From an uncultured bacterium (GTDB lineage: Bacteria > Verrucomicrobiota > Kiritimatiellia > RFP12 > UBA1067): 56,662 nucleotides of DNA. A program made the position numbers and the translations under genes. Position 1 is the stretch's first letter. Every line of letters starts with the position of its first letter. Positions 40,569 to 49,124 of the stretch are shown one piece after another. Where the stretch lies: the NCBI GenBank assembly GCA_902799955.1, contig CADCCQ010000008.1, positions 1 through 56,662 of the forward strand, given 5' to 3'. The notes beneath the pieces are model-generated. The model was not told the DNA's origin and did no database searches. It saw nothing but the letters and a program-made list of their open reading frames with translations.

Positions 40569-42443
40569 ATGAACCGCGGCAAGGTGAAAAAAGTTCTGAA
40601 GATGACATGGAAGACGGTGAAGGTGCTCTTCACCGTGCTCGTTGTTTTTGTCGCGAGCCTCTTCTTCCGCGAGCAGAGGATCCCCGGATTCATAGTGAGG
40701 AAGGTCTGCCAGAAGATCTCGACGCGCGAGTTCATGGTCAAGTGCGACGCGGCGGGCTTCGGGTTCCGGCACGGCCTCCGCCTCCAGGGGCTGCGCGTAT
40801 ACGACCTCCGCCGCGAGGACAGCCTTGAAAACCCGATCGCCAACGCCGGGCAGGTCATGGTCAACATATTCAGCCGCGACGTCAGGATAATGGGCGCGGA
40901 GTACAGGCGGCTGCCGGACAGCTACTACGAGGTCTCCGACGCGCCGCCGGAGCCCCCGAAGCTCGACTTCGACCTCCCGGACCTCCCGGACTTCACGGTG
41001 ACGCTCGACAGCCCCGTGATACTGGGCATCACGCCCGAGAGCGTCCGCGCCAGGGTCCTCTGCTCCCGCCGCCGCCTCACGCTCGAGGAGGCGCGCGTCG
41101 TGATGCCCGACCGCGACTGCCGCATGAAGATGGAGGGCGAGTTCGTGATGGACCTCGACACGCAGACGATCCACAGCGAGCTGCAGGGAGAGGTGCGCCA
41201 CAGCCAGATCCACCCGTTCGTGGAGGTGATGGACATCGGCGACTCGATAAAGTACATAGACGCGTTCTCGGACATCACCGAGCCCATACCCTCGCGAGTC
41301 ACGATCGACTCCAACATAGCGGCCGGGTCGGTCGCCGTGAAGGTGGACGTCCGCCCGAAGCTCGGCCGCTACAACGGCGTGCCGATGGACCGGGCCGAGG
41401 GCCTGATCGACTTCAAGTCCGAGATCGCAGGCACGAACCGCGTCTTCGCGTTCAAGCTCGACATGCCGCTGGGGCTGGACCACGACGGCAGGCGGCTCTC
41501 GGGGAAGATCGCGGTGACGGACGCCTCCGGGCAGCCGCGCCTGGAATACGACGTAAAGAGCGAGCTCATGTTCGACGACGCGCTGAAGATCGCGGACATC
41601 GTCGACCCGGAGATGCTGAAGGCGATCAAGTGCGACACGGCGCCATCCGTCACGCTCAAGGGAACGAGCGGCGCGAGCGCGGAGGACCTCGCGGCGAACG
41701 ACATCTCCGGCACGGCGTCGCTGCGCCACGGATCGCTCGACGGCTTCAGGGTGAACGACCTGGAGGGCCGCTACGCCCTCAAGGGCGACGTGCTCTCCAT
41801 CGACGCGAAGGCGCGCGGCAAGACGGGCGGCAACCTCGCCTGGACGTCTAAGTTCTTCCTCAATGGATTCGAGCCGACGAACATCCACTACACGGCCAAG
41901 GGGACGTACAGGGGGGGCTCGCTCGAGGAGCTCGCAGACGCCCTCGACTTCGACCTCGGCGAGCGAAACGGCAAGGTCGACTGGGACTTCGACGTGTCGG
42001 GCGCATTGGGCTCGGGCACGAACGACGTGCGCACCCTCTGCGGCTCCGGCACCCTCAAGATAACCGAGGGCCACCTCGCGCAGATGAAGCTCTTCGCCGG
42101 CCTCACCGAGCTGCTGGCCGAGAAGATCCCCGGCGTCTCGTTCCTCGTGAACCAGACGCAGGCCTCGGCGGACTACACTATCACCAACGGCGTGTTCAAG
42201 TCGGAGAACGTGTTCATCGAGGGCGGGCTCATCTCGATAAAGGGCTGGGGCCAGTACGACATCGCCGCCGACAACCTGGACTTCACCGTGAGGGTGCAGT
42301 TCCTCAAGGAGCAGTCGATGGTCGGCAAGATCATCCACCCCGTGACGCTGCCCTTCACGAAGCTCCTGCTGGAGTTCAAGGTCGACGGGCCCATCGACGA
42401 CCCCAAATGGCGGTACATCAAGATTCTGGACAGGATACTCTGA
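40569..42443 (+). CDS. AsmA-like envelope protein
   Basis: About 624 residues. The first in-frame ATG after tRNA-Glu is 40569, only 23 bases past the tRNA end. An N-terminal membrane anchor (VLFTVLVVFVASLFF) is followed by a long beta-rich region; the C-terminus (LCGSGTLKITEGHLAQMKLFAGL, then ITNGVFKSENVFIEGGLISIKGWGQ cut by a few residues, and DPKWRYIKI) is the conserved AsmA C-terminal region. AsmA-like proteins bridge the periplasm and are linked to lipid transport and outer-membrane assembly, implying a Gram-negative envelope. It lies 4 bases before rsmA. Confidence 0.78.
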   Translation: MNRGKVKKVLKMTWKTVKVLFTVLVVFVASLFFREQRIPGFIVRKVCQKISTREFMVKCDAAGFGFRHGLRLQGLRVYDLRREDSLENPIANAGQVMVNIFSRDVRIMGAEYRRLPDSYYEVSDAPPEPPKLDFDLPDLPDFTVTLDSPVILGITPESVRARVLCSRRRLTLEEARVVMPDRDCRMKMEGEFVMDLDTQTIHSELQGEVRHSQIHPFVEVMDIGDSIKYIDAFSDITEPIPSRVTIDSNIAAGSVAVKVDVRPKLGRYNGVPMDRAEGLIDFKSEIAGTNRVFAFKLDMPLGLDHDGRRLSGKIAVTDASGQPRLEYDVKSELMFDDALKIADIVDPEMLKAIKCDTAPSVTLKGTSGASAEDLAANDISGTASLRHGSLDGFRVNDLEGRYALKGDVLSIDAKARGKTGGNLAWTSKFFLNGFEPTNIHYTAKGTYRGGSLEELADALDFDLGERNGKVDWDFDVSGALGSGTNDVRTLCGSGTLKITEGHLAQMKLFAGLTELLAEKIPGVSFLVNQTQASADYTITNGVFKSENVFIEGGLISIKGWGQYDIAADNLDFTVRVQFLKEQSMVGKIIHPVTLPFTKLLLEFKVDGPIDDPKWRYIKILDRIL

Positions 42444-42447
42444 CGAC

Positions 42448-43311
42448 ATGAACCTCACTAGCCCAACTCAGGTGAAGTCCTGGTGCATAGAGCACGGCTT
42501 CCATCCGAACAGGATGATGGGGCAGAACTTCCTGATAGACAGGAACGCGCTCGTGGCGATCGTCGACGCGGGGCTCGCCGGCGCACGGCAGGGCGAACAC
42601 GTGCTGGAGGTGGGCCCGGGCCTCGGCGTGCTGACAGAGGAACTCCTCGCGCGCGGCTGCGCCGTGACCGCCATCGAGAAGGACCCTGTCCTCGCCGCGC
42701 GGCTCGCCGACGCGCTCGGGAACCCGCCCGGCCTCACCGTCATCGAAGGCGACGCGCTGGACCTGCTCTCCCACAAGTCATTCGCAGCACATGGAGACGC
42801 GGACAATCCCAACAGTACACAATCCCGCAATCCCGCAATCGCCCCCTTCTCGCGAATGGTCTCCAACCTCCCGTACCAGGCTGGGACTCGCATACTCATG
42901 GAGCTGGTCATGGCGCACGCGGCGGAATCGATGACGGCGCTCGTGCAGACCGAGGTCGCGGAGAGAATCGCCGCACCGGAGGGCTCGAAGACGCGCTCTC
43001 TCACGGGCGTCTGGACGCAGCTCGACTACGACGTCAAAATTGTGCGCAAGGTGTCGCCTGCCTGCTTCTGGCCTCGCCCCGAAGTTGGCTCCGCTGTGAT
43101 CACGTTAACTCGTCACAATCGCAATATTGCACTTTCTGAGGGAGAACGCAAAATATTCCACAATATCACAAAAAGGGCCTTTGCGCATCGTCGCAAGCAA
43201 CTTGGCACAATATTCAAAGATTTGGTAAAATCTACTGCGAGGGCGGAGGAGCTCTCGATAGAAGACTGGGTAAACATAGTGAAAGGAACAAAAGAAAATG
43301 AAGACACCTGA
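42448..43311 (+). CDS. rsmA: 16S rRNA (A1518/A1519) dimethyltransferase
   Basis: 287 residues. Motifs: MGQNFLID, EVGPGLGVLTEELL (SAM binding), IEGDALDLL and SNLPYQAGTRI (catalytic NLPY). CFWPRPEVGSAV and the C-terminal helical domain are standard. Between GDALDL and NLPY there are about 15-18 extra residues compared with KsgA, encoded by DNA with a simple repeat (AATCCCGC twice, near 42805-42840). It dimethylates two adenines in helix 45 of 16S rRNA. Its last 14 bases overlap the hexokinase gene. Confidence 0.94.
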   Translation: MNLTSPTQVKSWCIEHGFHPNRMMGQNFLIDRNALVAIVDAGLAGARQGEHVLEVGPGLGVLTEELLARGCAVTAIEKDPVLAARLADALGNPPGLTVIEGDALDLLSHKSFAAHGDADNPNSTQSRNPAIAPFSRMVSNLPYQAGTRILMELVMAHAAESMTALVQTEVAERIAAPEGSKTRSLTGVWTQLDYDVKIVRKVSPACFWPRPEVGSAVITLTRHNRNIALSEGERKIFHNITKRAFAHRRKQLGTIFKDLVKSTARAEELSIEDWVNIVKGTKENEDT

Positions 43312-44584
43312 AGAATTTCTCAAGGGCAACGGATTCGTCGTCGCCGCCGACATAGACCGCGAGTCCATGATACGGGACTTCCTCTCCGAGATGGAGAAGG
43401 GGCTGAAGGGCGAGCAGTCGTCGCTGATGATGGTGCCGACGTTCGTCGGCGTGGACGGCAAGGTGCCCGAGGGCGCGCGCGCCGCGGTGCTTGACGCCGG
43501 CGGCACGAACCTCCGCGGCGCGATCGTCGAGATCCCACCGAAGATCGACTCGCGCGAGAACCGCCCCATGCCCGGCACGAAGGGCGAGGTCGGCGAGGAG
43601 GAGTTCTACGAGGCGTTCGCCTCCGAGGTGCGCCGCCTCGCGCCGATGGCGACAGTCAAGAAGATCGGCTGGTGCTTCTCGTACCCGGCGGAGGCGACGC
43701 GCAGCCTCGACGCCAGGCTGGTCAGGTGGACCAAGGGCATCCAGGCCCCGGCGATCGTCGGGCAGTACGTCGGCGAGGAGCTTCTCAAGAGGCTCGGCGG
43801 CGGCGAGATCGCGATCGTCAACGACACAGTCGCCACCCTTCTCGCGGCGAAGGCCACTGAGGGCGACAGGACATACTCCTCGTACGTCGGCTTCATCCTC
43901 GGCACGGGCACCAACTGCGCCTACGTCGAGAAGTGCGCGAACATCCTGAAGCTCGGCGCGGAGGCCGGCGAGGGGACGATGATCATCAACGCAGAGTCCG
44001 GCGGGTTCAACAAGATCGCCGTCAGCGCGTTCGACAAGGCGATGGATGCCAAGACGTCCAACGTCGGCTACCAGACGTTCGAGAAACTCATCTCCGGCGC
44101 GTACCTCGGCGGCATCGGACTGGAGATCTACAAGGCCGCCGCGCGCGAGGGGATGTTCTCCGCTAAGGCGTCCGCCGCGCTCGCCGGCATCGGCGCGCTC
44201 GAGACGATGGACTTCGACAACTTCTGCGCCGGGTTCAGGAAGCCGGGACGCGACAACCCGCTCGACGCGGTGTTCGCCGACCCCGACGACGCGAAGATGG
44301 CGCGCAGGCTCGGCATTCCGGTCTTCGAGAGGGCCGCGGTCCTCACCGCCGTGCACCTCGCGGCGTTCGTCATCAAGTCCGGCGAGGGCACCGACGCCTC
44401 CGCTCCGGTCGCGATAAACGCCGACGGCTCGACGTATTACAAGACGCGCGCCATCCCGTTCGACGCGACCGTGCGCCGCGAGCTGGACGCCATGCTCGTC
44501 TCGAGCCGCAACGTGCACTACGAAATCACGCCGCAGGTGGACGACGCCCCGATGGTGGGCGCCGGCATCGCGGCGATGCTCTGA
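43298..44584 (+). CDS. Eukaryote-type hexokinase
   Basis: 428 residues. It matches the hexokinase I/II fold rather than the bacterial ROK or Glk types: LDAGGTNLRG (phosphate 1), FSYPAEATRSLDARLVRWTKGI (sugar-binding region with the Ser and the Thr-Lys), NDTVATLLAA (catalytic Asp), and GFILGTGTNCAYVE (phosphate 2). It phosphorylates glucose, mannose or fructose with ATP. Some bacteria of the PVC group carry such enzymes; its place here is consistent with growth on sugars released by the region's hydrolases. It overlaps rsmA by 14 bases and precedes the SurA-like gene by 20. Confidence 0.9.
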   Translation: MKTPEEFLKGNGFVVAADIDRESMIRDFLSEMEKGLKGEQSSLMMVPTFVGVDGKVPEGARAAVLDAGGTNLRGAIVEIPPKIDSRENRPMPGTKGEVGEEEFYEAFASEVRRLAPMATVKKIGWCFSYPAEATRSLDARLVRWTKGIQAPAIVGQYVGEELLKRLGGGEIAIVNDTVATLLAAKATEGDRTYSSYVGFILGTGTNCAYVEKCANILKLGAEAGEGTMIINAESGGFNKIAVSAFDKAMDAKTSNVGYQTFEKLISGAYLGGIGLEIYKAAAREGMFSAKASAALAGIGALETMDFDNFCAGFRKPGRDNPLDAVFADPDDAKMARRLGIPVFERAAVLTAVHLAAFVIKSGEGTDASAPVAINADGSTYYKTRAIPFDATVRRELDAMLVSSRNVHYEITPQVDDAPMVGAGIAAML

Positions 44585-44604
44585 CACTCGCAGGGAGGTC
44601 TTGG

Positions 44605-45507
44605 ATGAAGAAGGCGTTGACAGCGCTTATGGCGGCGGCCGTTGCCGCGGCTGCCGCCGCGAAGACGTACGAGGTGGACGGCGTGGCGGCGGTGGTCGGC
44701 ACGGCCACGATCCTCAAGAGCGACGTCAAGGACGAAATGGCCAGGCGCGGCGTACCGGAAAGCGAGGCCGCCTCCCGCTACGCGGAGTTCCGCACGCAGC
44801 TCGTCGAGCGCGAGCTCGCGCTCCGCGCGGCGAAGGCGTCCAAGCTGACGCTCCAGGAGTGGGTCGTCGACGAGCGCGTCCAGTCCATCATCGACGACGT
44901 CTTCGACGGGGACCGGAACAAGCTGGTCGAGTCGCTCTCGCAGCAGAAGATCCCATACGGCGACTGGCGCCGCAGGATCAGGGAGGACCTGGTCGTCGGC
45001 GCGATGCGCTGGAACGTCGTCGACAAGAACGTCAGGGCGACGCCCGCCGCCATGCGCCGCGAGTACGAGGAGCACCCCGAGCGCTACCAGAGCGACAAGA
45101 AGGTGACGGTCGCCGTCATCCTGCTCAAGCCGGAGGACGCCGACAAGAGGGACGAGGTGATGAAGGCCCTCAAGAAGAGCGGCTTCCACGACGTCGCGAA
45201 AAAGTACTCCGCCGACAGCAAGGCGAAGGACGGAGGCGTCTGGAAGGACGTGAAGCCGTCCGAGGCGTTCCGCCCGGAGATATGCGCGGAGATAGACCGC
45301 ACGCCCGTCGGCACCATATCGAAGTGGGTGCCGCTCGACGGCTGGTACTTCCTCCTCAAGAAGGAGTCCGAGTCCGACTCCGCGCCGCGCTCCTTCAAGG
45401 ACGCGTACGACGACATCGCGGCGAACGTGAAGGCGGCCGAGGCCAAGAGGCTCTACACCGAGTGGATGGACCGCCTCAAGGCCGAGACGTACATAAAGAT
45501 ATACTGA
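44605..45507 (+). CDS. SurA-like periplasmic peptidyl-prolyl isomerase
   Basis: 300 residues with a signal peptide (MKKALTALMAAAVAAAAAAK) and GGGAGGT 6 bases or so before the ATG. The N-terminal half matches SurA: VDGVAAVVGTATILKSDVKDEM and a helix-rich chaperone core. The second half is one parvulin-type domain (FHDVAKKYSADSKAKDGGVW, then GTISKWVPLDGWYFLLKK). SurA folds outer-membrane beta-barrel proteins. Here only one parvulin domain is present instead of two. It follows hexokinase directly. Confidence 0.82.
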   Translation: MKKALTALMAAAVAAAAAAKTYEVDGVAAVVGTATILKSDVKDEMARRGVPESEAASRYAEFRTQLVERELALRAAKASKLTLQEWVVDERVQSIIDDVFDGDRNKLVESLSQQKIPYGDWRRRIREDLVVGAMRWNVVDKNVRATPAAMRREYEEHPERYQSDKKVTVAVILLKPEDADKRDEVMKALKKSGFHDVAKKYSADSKAKDGGVWKDVKPSEAFRPEICAEIDRTPVGTISKWVPLDGWYFLLKKESESDSAPRSFKDAYDDIAANVKAAEAKRLYTEWMDRLKAETYIKIY

Positions 45508-45517
45508 TACCCAAGAA

Positions 45518-46147
45518 ATGGCAAACGACGAAAAGACATTCGCCTGGCACAGGCCGAAGGACGTGGCGACGTCGATCTTCCTCGACTTCACCGGCGAAGT
45601 GGAGGAGGCGGTGGGCGTCGGCAACGCGGCGCTTCTCGAGGACGTCGACGCGGCGATGAACTCGCCGCACAGGATGCCCTCGTGCCTGACGGCGGGCGCA
45701 GAGGAGGCCGACGCGCTCGCGGCGGCGACGGGCGCGCCGCGGGAAAGTGCCCTCGCGTGCCTATCGTTCCTCTCCGAGATCGAATACCGCAAGGCGTTCG
45801 GCCCAGCGCTGTGGGAAAGACGCTCCGGGCCGGTGCCGTGCCAAGACGCCCTCCCGCCGACGGCCGGGCAGGTGAGGGCCGGGCAGTTCGCCCTCCACCG
45901 CCTCCTGGGCAGGATATGGAACTGGTCGCTGATCGTCGTGATATCGGGCATGTTCCCGTTCGTGATCCTCCCGCTGTGCGGCGTCGCGATGTTCGGGCGC
46001 AGCGCGTTCTACGGGCACTCGGCCCTGCGCTGGCTCGCGCTCGCCGTGCTGGGCATCTGGTCCGCCGCGTTCCTCTCGTTCTTCACGGCGTTCTTCGCAA
46101 GCCGCCGCCTCTTCGGCCGCCGCATGCGCAGGCGCAAAGCCAACTGA
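45518..46147 (+). CDS. Hypothetical membrane protein with two C-terminal helices
   Basis: 209 residues, unrecognised. The soluble N-terminal 125 residues contain a helical segment (EVEEAVGVGNAALLEDVDAAM). Two membrane helices follow (WSLIVVISGMFPFVILPLCG and LRWLALAVLGIWSAAFLSFF), ending in a strongly basic tail (RRLFGRRMRRRK), so both ends are probably cytoplasmic. It lies between the SurA-like gene (10 bases) and the PilB-like gene (11 bases). A link to pilus or secretion assembly is possible from position only. Confidence 0.6.
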   Translation: MANDEKTFAWHRPKDVATSIFLDFTGEVEEAVGVGNAALLEDVDAAMNSPHRMPSCLTAGAEEADALAAATGAPRESALACLSFLSEIEYRKAFGPALWERRSGPVPCQDALPPTAGQVRAGQFALHRLLGRIWNWSLIVVISGMFPFVILPLCGVAMFGRSAFYGHSALRWLALAVLGIWSAAFLSFFTAFFASRRLFGRRMRRRKAN

Positions 46148-46158
46148 AGGAGTCCCAA

Positions 46159-47850
<1,692 letters not shown>

Positions 47851-47870
47851 CGCACAACGGGGTTTCGACG

Positions 47871-48923
47871 ATGAGGATCGCTGTTGGCCTTTCGGGCGGC
47901 GTGGACTCCGCAGTCGCCGCATTGATCCTCAGGCGCGCCGGGCACGACGTCGTCGGCGTGACTATGAAGCTGTGGCGCGAGGGGCGCTATGCCGGCGGCG
48001 ACTTCGACGCGTGCTTCGGCCCCGGCGAGGAGAAGGACGTCGCGGAGGCCGCGGCCTTCGCATCCTCCCTCGGCATCCCATACGAGACTTTCGACTGCGC
48101 CGACGAGTACGAGCAGGAGGTCATACGCTACTTCCGCGAGGAACGCGCGGCCGGAAGGACGCCCAACCCGTGCGTCGTATGCAATCGGCGCATGAAGTTC
48201 GGCCTCCTCCCTCGCCTCGCGGGGGAACGCCTTGGCTTCGACCGCTTCGCGACCGGACACTACGCGCGGCTGTGCGAACGCGGCGGTCGCTTCGCCCTCT
48301 CCCGCGCCGCGCACGCCGCGAAGGACCAGAGCTACTTCCTCTGGGGCCTTTCGCAGGAGCAGCTCTCCCGCGCGATGTTCCCGCTCGGCGACCTGCAGAA
48401 AGGCGACGTGAGGCGCATCGCGAGGGAGGCGGGCCTGCCAATGGCGGAGAAGGCCGACTCGCAGGACTTCTACTCCGGCGACCCCGACGAGCTCCTCGGC
48501 CTCGCCCCCATGGAAGGCACGATCGTCGACCTCTCCGGACGCGTCCTCGCAAGGCACGACGGATACTGGCACTTCACCATCGGGCAGCGCAAGGGCCTCG
48601 GCTTCGCCGCCGGAGAGCCGATGTACGTCTGTGAAATCGACGCCTGCCGCAACAGGGTCGTAGTCGGGCGCCGCGACGAGGCGGTGAGCCACGAATTCCG
48701 CGTCGACCCCGCAACCGTGAACTGGGTCTCGATGGCTCCGACGGACGCCCCGGTTGAATGTCGCGTGAAGGTCCGCTCCGCCGGCGAGCCCATCGGCCCC
48801 GTCGTCTACTCAAACGGAACGGTAAAGTCCGAAGGCGGCGTCTTCGGAGTCGCCCCCGGACAGTCCGCCGTCTTCTACGACATTGCCTCCGACGCCCTTC
48901 TCTTCGGCGCCGTGATCAAATAA
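47871..48923 (+). CDS. mnmA: tRNA 2-thiouridine(34) synthase, Cys-variant MnmA
   Basis: 350 residues. The PP-loop GLSGGVDSAVAA, TGHYARL, KDQSYFL and IGQRKGLG fix the family. Instead of the canonical catalytic pair, the second Cys region reads DSQDFYSGD with no Cys, while Cys48 (DACFGPG), Cys101 and Cys104 (NPCVVCN) are present. That triad could bind an iron-sulfur cluster, as proposed for some MnmA and TtuA-type thiolases. It thiolates U34 of tRNA-Lys, Glu and Gln. It is the last gene of the run, 20 bases after the PilB-like gene. Confidence 0.9.
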   Translation: MRIAVGLSGGVDSAVAALILRRAGHDVVGVTMKLWREGRYAGGDFDACFGPGEEKDVAEAAAFASSLGIPYETFDCADEYEQEVIRYFREERAAGRTPNPCVVCNRRMKFGLLPRLAGERLGFDRFATGHYARLCERGGRFALSRAAHAAKDQSYFLWGLSQEQLSRAMFPLGDLQKGDVRRIAREAGLPMAEKADSQDFYSGDPDELLGLAPMEGTIVDLSGRVLARHDGYWHFTIGQRKGLGFAAGEPMYVCEIDACRNRVVVGRRDEAVSHEFRVDPATVNWVSMAPTDAPVECRVKVRSAGEPIGPVVYSNGTVKSEGGVFGVAPGQSAVFYDIASDALLFGAVIK

Positions 48924-49002
48924 CGCACCCAATCATCCCTCGCACTCGTCTCTATTCTGGCATTATGTCTCCCAACAGGATGCAATCTGCCTAATCCAGG
49001 TT

Positions 49003-49029
49003 TTGAGAATTCACTGCGGAACAATCTTT
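49003..49029. repeat. Hairpin repeat A, decayed copy 3
   Basis: TTGAGAATTCACTGCGGAAC matches the left arm and loop of the copies at 20742 and 29647; the right arm has diverged (CAATCTTT), so the hairpin is lost. Confidence 0.65.
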
Positions 49030-49099
49030 AGCAAATCAGCAAAATGAAAAATTCTACATTTTCTACACTTCTTCGCGGCCAAACTTCCCTTGCTTGTGG

Positions 49100-49105
49100 T
49101 ATAAT
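49100..49105 (+). promoter_or_regulatory. Extended -10 box upstream of the first large exported protein
   Basis: TGTGGTATAATG; TATAAT at 49100-49105, start codon 19 bases further on. No clear -35 or ribosome-binding site. Confidence 0.6.
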
Positions 49106-49124
49106 GTTCTTGTAAAGACAGACC

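Noticed and set aside
40533..42458. 641-codon minus-strand open frame opposite the AsmA-like gene
   Set aside because: Val/Arg/His-rich shadow of a supported gene.
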